Source of the DNA: JBFMCC01 sp034435275
GTDB taxonomy: Bacteria > Chloroflexota > Anaerolineae > Anaerolineales > Villigracilaceae
Length of the DNA: 64,000 nt
Direction: 5' to 3'
Assembly: GCA_034435275.1 (NCBI GenBank)
Contig: DAOTXP010000254.1
Coordinates: forward strand, 23,726 to 87,725
The notes beneath the pieces were generated by a model, which saw only the letters and a list, made by a program, of their open reading frames with translations, made no database searches and was not told the DNA's origin. Positions 32,935 through 41,884 of the stretch are shown in pieces (within the stretch, counting starts at the first letter, position 1; each line of letters starts with the position of its first letter). The position numbers and the translations under genes are program-made.

Positions 32935-33729
32935 TTATTTCCTCCCCAGGCGCGAAATGCGATCCCACAAACCACCTTGACTGCCCAGGTCCATGAACGG
33001 GACTTCATGTCCGTTCAAACGGCGGGCAATGTTACGGAAGGCCTGTCCGGCACGGCTCTTTGGCTCCATGGCGACGGGGTTGCCGCGGTTGGTGCCGATG
33101 ATGACGCTTTCGTCTTCGGGCACAATGCCGATCAATTTGATCGCCAGCAGATCGAGTACATCATCGGCCGACAACATGTCATGGTGTTTGACAAGAGAGG
33201 AATTCAAACGATTGATGATGAGTGTCGGCGTGCCTTTCTCTTCGGCTTCGAGGATGCCCACCACGCGGTCGGCATCGCGCACGGCCGAGACCTCCGGGTT
33301 GGTGACCACAATGACCTTATCCGCGGCGGCAATCGCGTTGCGAAAACCGCGCTCGATGCCAGCAGGCGAATCGATGATCACCCAATCCACTTCGGGGCGC
33401 AACTCGTCGCAGAGACGAACCATATCGGACGGCGACACGGCCGACTTGTCCCGCGTTTGAGCAGCGGGGATGAGATGCAGTTCGGGCAGGCGCTTGTCGC
33501 GGATCATGGCCTGGCGCAGACGGCAACGCCCCTCGATCACATCCACGAGATCGTAGACGATGCGATTCTCGAGGCCCATGACCACATCCAAGTTTCGCAG
33601 CCCGATATCGCCATCAATGCAGACCACCTTCTGCCCATCGGCGGCCAGCGCCACAGCGATATTAGCGACGGCGGTTGTCTTGCCAACGCCGCCCTTCCCG
33701 GAAGTTACCGTTAGCACTTGTGCTGTCAT
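32935..33729 (-). CDS. minD: Septum site-determining ATPase MinD
   Basis: A 264-residue ParA-type ATPase that recruits MinC to the membrane and is cycled by MinE. The deviant Walker A GKGGVGKT is at 11-18, followed by DGDIGLRNLD, switch II VIIDSPAGIE and NRLNSSL. The C terminus (GLWDRISRLGRK) is an amphipathic helix, the membrane-targeting sequence. Its ATG overlaps the minC stop by 4 nt, and minE starts 1 nt after its stop. Confidence 0.96.
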   Translation of the reverse strand: MTAQVLTVTSGKGGVGKTTAVANIAVALAADGQKVVCIDGDIGLRNLDVVMGLENRIVYDLVDVIEGRCRLRQAMIRDKRLPELHLIPAAQTRDKSAVSPSDMVRLCDELRPEVDWVIIDSPAGIERGFRNAIAAADKVIVVTNPEVSAVRDADRVVGILEAEEKGTPTLIINRLNSSLVKHHDMLSADDVLDLLAIKLIGIVPEDESVIIGTNRGNPVAMEPKSRAGQAFRNIARRLNGHEVPFMDLGSQGGLWDRISRLGRK

Positions 33730-34415
33730 GCAATCACCTTGTCACCGGACTGCCAGCGCTCGGCTTGCAGTCTGCCATTCTTTAAAGATACGATCTCGGC
33801 CCCGGGCTTTTCCCTTCGCCGGCCGGATGAAGCGATCTCGTTGCAGATTCGCAACTGGGTCGGCGAAAGATCCAGGGCGCAGACGACTGCCGACTCGTCG
33901 CCGTTCGCCCCGGCATGAATCACGCCGCGCACGCGACCCCAGACAATCACGCTTCCATCGGCCACGATCTCGGCCCCGGGGTTCACGTCGCCCAACACGA
34001 CGACGTTGCCCGGATATTCGATGCGCGTCCCGGAACGAAGCGTGCGGTCCAGCCAGAGTGCGGAGGCGGGCGCGGGTTCCCGGACCGGTGCCGCCTCTTG
34101 CAGGCGCGGCCTGGCAATGCGCGTGGCCAGCCCAAGCAGTTGGGAGGTCTTCTCCGTGCGCGGCGACTGGCTGATCACGGCCCAGAGGAGCACGCCGCGC
34201 TCGGAAAGTTCGTCGCGCAGATCGGACAACTGGTTGACATCGAAGATGTGATTCCCGACGTCCAACGCGACCCGGGCGCCTCGAAAAAAAGTCTGCTGTG
34301 ATTCGATCTGCGCCATCAGGGCCGGTCGAAGTTCGTCCCACGGCGCGTCGGCCAGCGAAACGAGCAGTCCGTCGCGCAATCCTTTGATTTGGATGAGGGA
34401 ATTGGAATCGCTCAT
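33726..34415 (-). CDS. minC: Septum site-determining protein MinC
   Basis: The 229-residue protein blocks FtsZ ring assembly away from mid-cell. The N-terminal domain (about 1-105) is weakly conserved as usual; the C-terminal beta-helix domain begins after an Ala/Pro-rich linker and has the MinC_C pattern RSGTRIEYPGNVVVLGDVNPGAEIVADGSVIVWGRVRGVIHAGANGD. It precedes minD with a 4-nt overlap. A TATAAT box lies 28 nt upstream, after mrdA, so the min genes may also be expressed apart from the mre genes. Confidence 0.93.
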   Translation of the reverse strand: MSDSNSLIQIKGLRDGLLVSLADAPWDELRPALMAQIESQQTFFRGARVALDVGNHIFDVNQLSDLRDELSERGVLLWAVISQSPRTEKTSQLLGLATRIARPRLQEAAPVREPAPASALWLDRTLRSGTRIEYPGNVVVLGDVNPGAEIVADGSVIVWGRVRGVIHAGANGDESAVVCALDLSPTQLRICNEIASSGRRREKPGAEIVSLKNGRLQAERWQSGDKVIA

Positions 34416-34442
34416 AGCCCGGCCGCGGAAAACGGTTGCCGA

Positions 34443-34448
34443 ATTATA
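34443..34448 (-). promoter_or_regulatory. -10 box (TATAAT) upstream of minC
   Basis: Perfect TATAAT on the - strand in the 56-nt gap between mrdA and minC, about 28 nt before the minC ATG. It suggests an internal promoter for minCDE-rodA. Confidence 0.45.
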
Positions 34449-34471
34449 GCATGAACCATGCAGGGGCTTTC

Positions 34472-36652
34472 TCAGGGAGCGGTTCCGCCGGTCGATTGAG
34501 CCAGGTCAATGGACTTGATCTCGAAATAAGCCTGCATCAGGCGGCCCACCACCGGGCCGGCCACGCTGGCGCCCTCGCCGCCGTTGTACATGAAGGCGAT
34601 GATGACGACTTCGGGGTCGTCGTAGGGCGCATAGGCCACGGTCCACGAATGGGTTGGCCAGAGACCGAAGGCACAGCGATTGTCCTTGAGGGCAACATCG
34701 TCGCAGTATTCGGCGGTGCCTGTTTTGCCTGCCACGGCGATCGGAAAATCTCCGAACACCTTGTTGAGTGTGCCGCGCGAGTCGGTCACCGCCAGGCGCA
34801 TGCCCTCCTGGATTTTTTGGACGACGAAGGGGTCCACGACCTTCTTCCGGCCTGTGTCATTACAGTAACCGGCTTCGCAATCAAAGATTGTAATCAGCGG
34901 ATCGGTGGTAATGTCCCATTTCGGATTGGCCGTGAAAGGTGAAACTTGATAACTATTCGCGCCGGTTGGGGAATCGGTCACGGTGCCTTCGTCCGGGTTG
35001 TACCATTTTTCGACGACATTTCCGTCGCTGTCTTGAATCTCGCGCACGACGGTGGGCTGCATCAAGGTCCCATCGTTTGCGATCGTCGCACCGGACATCA
35101 AGACCTGAAGCGGGGTTGCCAAGACGTAGCCCTGACCGACGCTGGCAATGTACGTGTCACCGGTGGACCAGTTTTCGCCCTTATTGATACGCTTCCACTG
35201 CGGCGAGGGAATCAAACCACCAGCCTCGCCGGGTAGTTCGATGCCGGAGGGCTGATCGTAACCCAGCGCGCGGGCATATTCGCGCAGGCGCTCGATGCCC
35301 AGTCCTTCTACAATCTCATCCTCGAAACCGCCGCCTAGTTTATAAAAACACACATTGCTCGAATAGGCAATACAATGCAGAAAATCCAGTCGCCCGAACC
35401 CTTCCTCGTTGATCACACCATTAATGTTGTAGATCCAGTCCACGAATGGGCGCTCACGCCCCGGATCGTTCGGGGAAAACTTTTCGGTCAGAACCAATTG
35501 GCCGGGAGTTTCGATGATCTGGCTGAGCGTGACGACATTTTCGTTTAGCGCGCCCGTCGCCGTCGAAAGTTTGAACGCAGAACCAGGCGGATACTCACTG
35601 GAAATGGCATTGTTCAACAGAGGATGGCGCGGGTCCTGGCTAAGTTGATCATAATAGTAGAAAGGGATAATACGGGCAAAGCGATTATTCTCATAGGTCG
35701 GGTAAGTGACCATTGCCAGGATTTCGCCGGTCTTTGGATTCATGGCAATGGCCACACCGCTCGAAATGCGAATACGACCGAAATATTCATTCCATGACCT
35801 GATCTCGTCCAGGAGGATAGCCTCTGCAGCGGCTTGCAGGCGTGTGTCAATCGTCAGGGTCACGTTATGGCCCGGTACCGGGTCAATCGGGGGTTCGAGA
35901 TTGCGAAGCTCCTTGCCAGCAACATCCACCTGCACGACGCGCCTCCCGTTCTTACCCGAGAGGACGTCGTCCAGCGATAGCTCGACACCGGCATACCCGA
36001 CCTTGTCACGGCCCGCGACATAGCCCAACTCGGCATATTGTTCCGCCAGATTGGCGGGGATGGGCCCGAGGAACCCGATCAGATTGGCGGTCAGAGACCC
36101 GGTCGGATAGTCGCGGGTTGGCTCGACTTCGACAGTCACGCCGGGCCAGTCCACGGCGCGCTCGCGCACAATGCGGGCTATGATTTCGTCAACGTTGCAT
36201 TTGACCTTGACCGGGCTGTACGGCGCGAGCGAGTCGCCCAATTCCACCAATTGGGCAATACCCGGTCCCTCCACACAGGCGGCGAACAGCTTGGCTTCTT
36301 CCACAGTGCCGGAGTTCACCGGCACACCGACCAGTTCTGACAGTTCCCGATAGATGTTCTGAATATCAGCCTCGTCGTCGGGCAGGTCCGCTGGCGTAAT
36401 GACCACGTTATAAGACGCAATGTTACGCGCAAGGATATAACCATTGCGGTCATAAATGATTCCGCGCGGCGCCGGGTCGCTTACGTTGCGCGTATAGTTT
36501 TCCACCGCCTGCTCGTCCCAAGTCTGACCGCCAAAAACCTGCAGAGAGAACAGCCGGTACAAAACCACCAGAATGGCCGCAGAAACAGCAAGATACACTG
36601 CGGTCATTCGCCAAGCCTCATACTTTACATGCGGCGCAGGCGTGGAACTCAC
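34472..36652 (-). CDS. mrdA: Penicillin-binding protein 2 (transpeptidase MrdA)
   Basis: A 726-residue class B PBP that cross-links peptidoglycan with RodA during elongation. One N-terminal membrane anchor (about 16-36), a PBP dimer domain (PAPRGIIYDRNGYILA, then DYPTGSLTANLIGFLG) and a transpeptidase domain with active-site Ser358-x-x-Lys361 (PPGSAFK), SSN (AYSSNVC) and KTG (AVAGKTGTAEY). It has an extra Thr-containing segment with Cys residues before the KTG box (FDCEAGYCNDTGRKK). Its start overlaps the mreD stop by 4 nt. Confidence 0.95.
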   Translation of the reverse strand: MSSTPAPHVKYEAWRMTAVYLAVSAAILVVLYRLFSLQVFGGQTWDEQAVENYTRNVSDPAPRGIIYDRNGYILARNIASYNVVITPADLPDDEADIQNIYRELSELVGVPVNSGTVEEAKLFAACVEGPGIAQLVELGDSLAPYSPVKVKCNVDEIIARIVRERAVDWPGVTVEVEPTRDYPTGSLTANLIGFLGPIPANLAEQYAELGYVAGRDKVGYAGVELSLDDVLSGKNGRRVVQVDVAGKELRNLEPPIDPVPGHNVTLTIDTRLQAAAEAILLDEIRSWNEYFGRIRISSGVAIAMNPKTGEILAMVTYPTYENNRFARIIPFYYYDQLSQDPRHPLLNNAISSEYPPGSAFKLSTATGALNENVVTLSQIIETPGQLVLTEKFSPNDPGRERPFVDWIYNINGVINEEGFGRLDFLHCIAYSSNVCFYKLGGGFEDEIVEGLGIERLREYARALGYDQPSGIELPGEAGGLIPSPQWKRINKGENWSTGDTYIASVGQGYVLATPLQVLMSGATIANDGTLMQPTVVREIQDSDGNVVEKWYNPDEGTVTDSPTGANSYQVSPFTANPKWDITTDPLITIFDCEAGYCNDTGRKKVVDPFVVQKIQEGMRLAVTDSRGTLNKVFGDFPIAVAGKTGTAEYCDDVALKDNRCAFGLWPTHSWTVAYAPYDDPEVVIIAFMYNGGEGASVAGPVVGRLMQAYFEIKSIDLAQSTGGTAP

Positions 36653-37149
36653 TCTGTGTCCTCCACCGGGTAAACCCAGCGCGCCAGGTCACGCATCAAC
36701 CAGTACAACGGAAGTGCAAGCAGTAAATTCAAAAGCAGACTGGGAAGAGTGACCAACCCCATCGCGTCGCCGAACGGGAGAGGCAGGCCGGAGATTCGCA
36801 ACACGGCAAACGATAACAGATGGTAGAACAACGTTCCTAAAAAAGTGACCAGAAACATCGCCAGCATCGGCGCCTGCCAGATTCGTCTCTGGAGCAGCTG
36901 CGCCATGAAAATGGACGCAAAATAACTGATGAGCGTCACAAACCACGGCAGGCCGGATACAAACGCCATCAACAGCGCGGCCAGCCCAGCCCAGTGCCAA
37001 CCGGTGACCACACCTTCCTGCAACGCCCAGGCCACCAGCATCACAAGCACCAGGTCGCCAAAGCCGGCCAGCAAGGAAATACGGCTGACGATGGCCGACT
37101 GCAGGGCAACAGTAAGGATCAGGATGGGAAAAGCGACTAGATTGCGCAT
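36649..37149 (-). CDS. mreD: Rod-shape-determining membrane protein MreD
   Basis: A 166-residue hydrophobic protein with about five membrane segments. The ATG at 37149 (MRNLVAFPIL) sits 1 nt after the mreC stop; a longer in-frame start at 37188 would run back inside mreC. Its sequence is poorly conserved, as is usual for MreD, but the size, topology and the position between mreC and mrdA make the call strong. It connects MreC and the synthesis enzymes in the elongasome. Confidence 0.88.
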   Translation of the reverse strand: MRNLVAFPILILTVALQSAIVSRISLLAGFGDLVLVMLVAWALQEGVVTGWHWAGLAALLMAFVSGLPWFVTLISYFASIFMAQLLQRRIWQAPMLAMFLVTFLGTLFYHLLSFAVLRISGLPLPFGDAMGLVTLPSLLLNLLLALPLYWLMRDLARWVYPVEDTE

Positions 37150-37150
37150 C

Positions 37151-37984
37151 TCAGGGAACAGACGTTGGGATAAGAGGTCCGATCTCAACCGGGCGAAAGT
37201 TAGTAATAATCAACACGATTTCCAGCCGGGTGAAATCCACAACAGGCTGAACAGAGGCGTGTTGGAACAATTCCGCCTCTCGTTTTTGGATGTTGACCAC
37301 CTGGCCAATGATCAGATCCGCCGGGTAACCGCCGCCCAGCCCGGAGGTCAGGACAATATCGGCTTCTTCGATGGTGACATCCTGCGGAATCAACTCCAGA
37401 GACAGGTCGCCGGTCACCGAACCGCTCAAAACGGCTTCCGTCTCTGAGTTCTGAAGGCGAACATTGATCGCGGAACCGGGATCGGTGATCAATTGGACAC
37501 GCGCCGCATCTGCGATGACCGCGTCCACACGGCCGACCAGTCCCTGGCTGGTGACCACGGGCATGCCGCGCCGGACTCCATCATCCGAGCCGCGGTCAAT
37601 GATCACGTAATGCAGGAACGGGCTGGGATCCCGGCCGATGACCGAAGCGGCCATGTAACTGCTTTCGGGGTTGGCGCGAGAAAAGTCCACCAGCGCGGCG
37701 AGGATCTCCGTGTCGGTCACCTTCTGCTGTAATTCAATGACCTGCGCCTGCAAACGTGCTACCTCGGCTTCGAGTTCCGCATTGCGCTGGCGCAGCGTGG
37801 CAATATCGCGCGGCGCGTTCACGAAGTCCTGCACGGCAAGATAACGCGTTGAAAACCAGGTTTGAATCTGAATCAACCAATCCGAGGCCGTGCTGAAATA
37901 TCCGCCGAGGGCAAGCGCCAGGATGCCCCCCACCACCAGGAAGATGATGGTCGTTTGCAGCAGGCGGGATAAAGAATCTTTCAT
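37151..37984 (-). CDS. mreC: Rod-shape-determining protein MreC
   Basis: A 277-residue membrane-anchored protein that organises PBP2 and RodA on the outer face of the membrane. ATG 37984 (MKDSLSRLLQTTIIF) is preferred over a TTG four codons upstream. It has one membrane segment (about 11-30), a coiled coil (about 65-95; NAELEAEVARLQAQVIELQQKV), and the beta-barrel core with VIGRDPSPFLHYVIIDRGSDDGVRRGMPVVTSQGLVGRV and GLGGGYPADLIIGQV, typical of MreC. Confidence 0.94.
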   Translation of the reverse strand: MKDSLSRLLQTTIIFLVVGGILALALGGYFSTASDWLIQIQTWFSTRYLAVQDFVNAPRDIATLRQRNAELEAEVARLQAQVIELQQKVTDTEILAALVDFSRANPESSYMAASVIGRDPSPFLHYVIIDRGSDDGVRRGMPVVTSQGLVGRVDAVIADAARVQLITDPGSAINVRLQNSETEAVLSGSVTGDLSLELIPQDVTIEEADIVLTSGLGGGYPADLIIGQVVNIQKREAELFQHASVQPVVDFTRLEIVLIITNFRPVEIGPLIPTSVP

Positions 37985-38020
37985 TTCAGGGTACAACCGG
38001 CAAAGGCGCGATGAAACGCG

Positions 38021-39091
38021 CTATGCATTGTGGCGCGTGCTGCCGCGTTCCAGGCCAACCAGGTAGCGGCTCAAATTGTCGAAATCCTCGAAGACCAGCC
38101 CCGCGCCACGCGCCACACAGGTAAGAGGATCCTCCGCCACCCATACACGCAGACGCAAATCATCAGAGAGGCGGTCCGCCAGCCCCTGCAACAGCGCGCC
38201 GCCACCCGCCAGGCAAATACCAATATCCATCAGATCCGAGACAATCTCGGGCGGGATCTCGTCCAGCGCATCACGGACGGTGTCCACGATCACCTGCACC
38301 GACCCGGAAAGCGCCTCGCGAATTTCAACAGACGAAACCTGAATCGTCTCCGGCAGGCCGGTGACCAGATTGCGGCCCCGCACGTCAACCGTCTTCTCGG
38401 TCGGGAGTGAATACGCCGAGCCGATATTCCACTTGATTTGCTCGGCAACGCCCTCGCCGATCAACAGATTGTATTTATTGCGCAGGTACTGGACAATGTC
38501 CTGATCCATCTCGTCGCCCGCCACACGCAGAGACCTCGAGGCGACCACACCCCCGATGGACATGACCGCCACCTCGGTCGTGCCGCCGCCGATGTCCACC
38601 ACCATGCTGCCGCGCACCTCGCCGATGGGAAGTCCCGCGCCCAGCGCCGCGGCAATCGGCTCCTCGATCATAAAAGCCTGGCGCGCGCCGGCGGCCATGA
38701 CCGCATCGTAGACGGCCCGCTTCTCCACCTCCGTCACGCCGGTGGGAATCCCAACCACCACGCGAGGCCGCGGCAGGGGTACCACACTCTGCTCGTGAAC
38801 CTTGCCGATAAAGTATTCCAGCATGATCTGGGTAATGTCGAATTCGGAAATGACGCCGTCCCGCAACGGGCGAACCACCATGACATTCCCCGGCGTGCGT
38901 CCGACCATCTCCTTGGCTTCCAAGCCGATAGCCAGCGGCTGGCGCAGTTTCTTGTCAATGGTGACCCAGGACGGCTCGTTAATGACAATCCCCTTCCCGC
39001 GTACGTTAACGAGCGTATTGGCGGTCCCCAGGTCAATTGCAATATCCAGTGAAAACAGGCCTAGCAGCCAGTTCAAGGGGTTGAAGGCCAA
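38021..39091 (-). CDS. mreB: Actin-like rod-shape protein MreB
   Basis: A 356-residue actin homologue that guides lateral wall synthesis. Phosphate 1 motif DIAIDLGTANTLV, connect 1 GIPTGVTEVEKRAV, phosphate 2 MVVDIGGGTTEVAVMS, and the adenosine motif ICLAGGGALLQGL are seen. Translation likely starts at TTG 39091 with GAGGAG seven nt upstream, giving MAFNPLNWLLGLFS, a hydrophobic and possibly membrane-binding N terminus. It is first in the mre-min cluster; a TATAAT box lies 42 nt upstream. Confidence 0.97.
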   Translation of the reverse strand: MAFNPLNWLLGLFSLDIAIDLGTANTLVNVRGKGIVINEPSWVTIDKKLRQPLAIGLEAKEMVGRTPGNVMVVRPLRDGVISEFDITQIMLEYFIGKVHEQSVVPLPRPRVVVGIPTGVTEVEKRAVYDAVMAAGARQAFMIEEPIAAALGAGLPIGEVRGSMVVDIGGGTTEVAVMSIGGVVASRSLRVAGDEMDQDIVQYLRNKYNLLIGEGVAEQIKWNIGSAYSLPTEKTVDVRGRNLVTGLPETIQVSSVEIREALSGSVQVIVDTVRDALDEIPPEIVSDLMDIGICLAGGGALLQGLADRLSDDLRLRVWVAEDPLTCVARGAGLVFEDFDNLSRYLVGLERGSTRHNA

Positions 39092-39132
39092 GTTGGGCTC
39101 CTCGATGAAAGTCTACACGCAAACTCCAGAGC

Positions 39133-39138
39133 ATTATA
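39133..39138 (-). promoter_or_regulatory. -10 box (TATAAT) of the mreB operon
   Basis: Perfect TATAAT on the - strand, 41 nt before the mreB TTG start. Confidence 0.5.
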
Positions 39139-39192
39139 CCATGAGGCACTTTTGCGCGATTTACGAAACCCGTCAGCCGCCAAAGGGGTTTA

Positions 39193-39198
39193 TATAAT
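39193..39198 (+). promoter_or_regulatory. -10 box (TATAAT) of degV
   Basis: Perfect TATAAT on the + strand 26 nt before the degV ATG, followed by a strong ribosome-binding site CCGGAGGAATT. Confidence 0.55.
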
Positions 39199-39224
39199 GC
39201 CAATCCATTTCAACCGGAGGAATT

Positions 39225-40079
39225 ATGTCAAACATTGCCATTGTTACCGACAGCACCGCGTATATCCCCAAAGACCTGATCAGCAAATACCAAATCACCG
39301 TCGCACCGCAGGTGCTCATCTGGGGCGAACAGACCTTTCAAGACGGCGTTGACATCCAGCCCGATGAATTCTACGACCGCCTGAAAACCGCCAAGGTCAT
39401 GGCGACCACCTCGCAGGTGTCCATTGTGACCATGCAGAAAATCTTCGCCGATCTGATCGAGAAAGGCTTCGACATCGTGGGCATCTTCATCTCCGCCAAG
39501 TTGTCGGGCACCATGCAGTCCGCCCTCCAGGGGCGCGACGCCCTCGAAAAAGGCAGGGACAAGGTGCACCTCGTGGACAGCAACTCCACCGCCATGGCCA
39601 TGGGATTCATCGCCCTGACCGCCGCCCGCGCCGCGGCCGACGGCGCAAAACTGGACGAAGTCATTGCATTGGCTGAGAAGGCGCGCGAGCACAGCGGCGT
39701 CTACTTTGCAGTGGATACGCTCGAATTTCTCCATCGAGGCGGACGGATCGGCGGCGCGCAGCGTTTCATCGGGACAGCCCTCAACATGAAGCCCGTGTTG
39801 GCCCTCAAGGATGGCCGTGTGGAGGCCGTGGAGCGCATCCGCACCAAGAGCAAGGCCCTCGACCGCGTCCTTGAACTGGTTGTGGAACAGACCAGGGGAA
39901 AATCGAATATCCATCTCGCCACCTTACACGCCAACGCCGAGTCGGATGCGCGCCAACTTCTGGAACGCGCAAACCAGGAACTCAAGTCGGTGGAAAGTAT
40001 CCTTACCTCGGTGAGCCCGGTGGTAGGCACACACGCCGGGCCGGGCACGGTTGGCATGGCTTACATGGCCGGGATGTAA
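39225..40079 (+). CDS. DegV family fatty-acid-binding protein
   Basis: A 284-residue DegV protein. The first lobe has IVTDSTAYIP and a TTSQVS motif, and the second the KLSGTMQSA loop that holds the fatty-acid carboxylate in the family; the EFLHRGGRIGGAQRFIG segment and GTHAGPGTVGMAY end are typical. DegV/FakB proteins present fatty acids to a FakA kinase for incorporation into phospholipids; fakA is not seen here, so the partner is unknown. A strong terminator follows the gene. Confidence 0.92.
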   Translation: MSNIAIVTDSTAYIPKDLISKYQITVAPQVLIWGEQTFQDGVDIQPDEFYDRLKTAKVMATTSQVSIVTMQKIFADLIEKGFDIVGIFISAKLSGTMQSALQGRDALEKGRDKVHLVDSNSTAMAMGFIALTAARAAADGAKLDEVIALAEKAREHSGVYFAVDTLEFLHRGGRIGGAQRFIGTALNMKPVLALKDGRVEAVERIRTKSKALDRVLELVVEQTRGKSNIHLATLHANAESDARQLLERANQELKSVESILTSVSPVVGTHAGPGTVGMAYMAGM

Positions 40080-40090
40080 ACGACTCTCTG

Positions 40091-40132
40091 CAGAAACCAG
40101 GTTTTTTCAGAACAACCTGGTTTCTGTTTTTT
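40091..40132 (+). terminator. Terminator after degV
   Basis: Perfect 13-bp stem CAGAAACCAGGTT / AACCTGGTTTCTG with a 10-nt loop, followed by six T. The start of the udk promoter region overlaps its 3' end. Confidence 0.9.
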
Positions 40133-40139
40133 CGGCGGG

Positions 40140-40145
40140 TATAAT
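40140..40145 (+). promoter_or_regulatory. -10 box (TATAAT) of udk
   Basis: Perfect TATAAT ending 6 nt before the udk ATG at 40152; with normal spacing transcription would begin on the start codon. No Shine-Dalgarno sequence is present, so a leaderless mRNA is expected. Confidence 0.6.
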
Positions 40146-40151
40146 CGAGGC

Positions 40152-40769
40152 ATGACTGCTCCCCTCGTCATCGGCATCGCAGGCGGATCGGGTTCCGGAA
40201 AGACCACCGTTGCACAGGAAATTCTCCAACGCGTCGGCCCGGACCGAATTGCCTTTCTTCAGCACGACGCCTATTACAAGGACCTGAGCGGATTGCCCCC
40301 CGTCCAGCGCGCCGAGGTCAATTTCGACCACCCCAATTCGCTCGAAACCGAACTGCTTATCCAGCACATCGAACAACTGAAACGCGGACAACCTGTGGAT
40401 GTCCCAATCTACGACTTCTCCGCCCACAGCCGCACCGCACAGACCTTCACGGTCCAGCCGCGCGGCGTAATTCTCGTCGAGGGGATTTTGATATTCGTCG
40501 AAGCCACCCTGCGCAGCCTGTTCGATGTGAAAATATTCGTGGACACCGATTCGGACATTCGTTTCATCCGCCGCCTGCAACGCGACCTGAGCGAGCGCGG
40601 CCGTACGACCGAGTCCGTTGTCAAGCAATACCTGGCCACCGTCCGCCCCATGCACATGGAATTCGTCGAGCCGTCCAAGCGCTACGCGGATGTCATCATC
40701 CCCGAAGGGGGGTTCAATACCGCCGCGCTGGATATGGTGGTCGCACGCATCGAAGCCCTTCTGCATTAA
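40152..40769 (+). CDS. udk: Uridine kinase
   Basis: A 205-residue P-loop kinase that phosphorylates uridine and cytidine in pyrimidine salvage. Walker A GGSGSGKT is at 11-18; FLQHDAYYKDLSGLP, VNFDHPNSLETELL and the VPIYDFSAHSRT nucleoside-binding region follow; VILVEGILIF and the LID segment RFIRRLQRDLSERGRT are present. Length fits the family. Confidence 0.96.
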   Translation: MTAPLVIGIAGGSGSGKTTVAQEILQRVGPDRIAFLQHDAYYKDLSGLPPVQRAEVNFDHPNSLETELLIQHIEQLKRGQPVDVPIYDFSAHSRTAQTFTVQPRGVILVEGILIFVEATLRSLFDVKIFVDTDSDIRFIRRLQRDLSERGRTTESVVKQYLATVRPMHMEFVEPSKRYADVIIPEGGFNTAALDMVVARIEALLH

Positions 40770-40801
40770 TCCACAAATTCATCTTTGGAAGGAGATACGT
40801 A

Positions 40802-41314
40802 ATGACTCTCAAGCAATGGAACAGACCACCCGAAATGGAAATTGACCCGAAGAAAAAATATACCGCCACGATCAAGACCGATAATGGTGACATCGTCATT
40901 GCCCTGCATGCCGACAAAGCGCCGAAGACCGTTAACAACTTTGTCTTCCTCGCACGCCAGGGATTCTACGAAGGCGTGATCTTCCACCGCGTCATCGCCA
41001 ACTTCATGGCGCAGGGCGGCGACCCGACCGGCAGCGGCAGCGGCGGCCCGGGCTACAAATTCGCCGACGAATTCCACCCGTCCCTCAAACACGATAAGCC
41101 CGGCGTGCTCTCGATGGCCAACGCCGGACCGAATACCAACGGTTCGCAGTTCTTCATCACACACGTTCCCACGCCGCACCTGGACAACAAACACAGCGTC
41201 TTCGGCCAGGTGACCGGCGGCATGGACGTGCTCATGTCCATCAAGCCGCGCAACCCGATGAGCCCGGAATATCCCGGCGTGAAGATTCACAGCGTCGTGA
41301 TCGAAGAAGCCTGA
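40802..41314 (+). CDS. Cyclophilin-type peptidyl-prolyl cis-trans isomerase
   Basis: A 170-residue cytosolic cyclophilin (no signal peptide). Core motifs are FYEGVIFHRVIANFMAQGGDPTGSGSGGPGY, with the catalytic Arg in FHR, then LSMANAGPNTNGSQFFIT and HLDNKHSVFGQV. A strong site GAAGGAGATACGTA precedes the ATG. It speeds folding around proline. It is downstream of udk by 32 nt. Confidence 0.95.
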   Translation: MTLKQWNRPPEMEIDPKKKYTATIKTDNGDIVIALHADKAPKTVNNFVFLARQGFYEGVIFHRVIANFMAQGGDPTGSGSGGPGYKFADEFHPSLKHDKPGVLSMANAGPNTNGSQFFITHVPTPHLDNKHSVFGQVTGGMDVLMSIKPRNPMSPEYPGVKIHSVVIEEA

Positions 41315-41318
41315 AAGC

Positions 41319-41876
41319 ATGACTGTGCAGGCTGTGAAAACCAACAGCACTCACATCAATCTGCTGCGCCTGCTGGCATTGCTGGCCGTCATTGGGATCA
41401 GCGTATTTGTTTTCGGCATCCGCGAGCGGGCGCAGGAATTTGCCGCGTACGGCTACCCGGGCATATTCCTGATCGCCCTGCTGGCGAACGCGACAGTCCT
41501 GTTGCCCGCGCCGGGGCTGGCGGTGGTTTTCACGATGGGCGGTGCGTTTCATCCGCTGGGCGTGGGTCTGGCCGCGGGCACGGGCGGCGCGCTGGGCGAA
41601 TTGAGCGGCTACCTGGCAGGCTTTAGCGGACAGGGCGTGATGGAGAGAAACGACACCTATCGCCGCATCCAGCCTTGGGTCCAGAAATGGGGCGGCTGGG
41701 CCATCCTGGTTCTGGCGTCCATCCCCAACCCGGTCTTCGATCTGGTTGGCGTCGCGGCAGGCGCGCTGAAAATGCCCCTCTGGAAATTCCTGATCTTCTG
41801 CTGGGTCGGGCAGTTCATCAAGATGACCATTTTCGCCTACGCCGGCGCCGCATCCATCAACTGGCTGTTTGGATAG
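41319..41876 (+). CDS. VTT (SNARE-associated/DedA-like) membrane protein
   Basis: A 185-residue integral membrane protein with about four to five hydrophobic segments. The middle, with LLPAPGLAVVFTMGGAFHPLGVGLAAGTGGALGELSGYLAG, and the end FDLVGVAAGALKMPLWKFLIFCWVGQFIK match VTT-domain proteins (YdjX/DedA relatives). Some members move lipids between membrane leaflets; substrate not assignable here. It starts 4 nt after the cyclophilin stop and ends 8 nt before the M20 gene. Confidence 0.88.
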   Translation: MTVQAVKTNSTHINLLRLLALLAVIGISVFVFGIRERAQEFAAYGYPGIFLIALLANATVLLPAPGLAVVFTMGGAFHPLGVGLAAGTGGALGELSGYLAGFSGQGVMERNDTYRRIQPWVQKWGGWAILVLASIPNPVFDLVGVAAGALKMPLWKFLIFCWVGQFIKMTIFAYAGAASINWLFG

Positions 41877-41884
41877 AGGACAAC

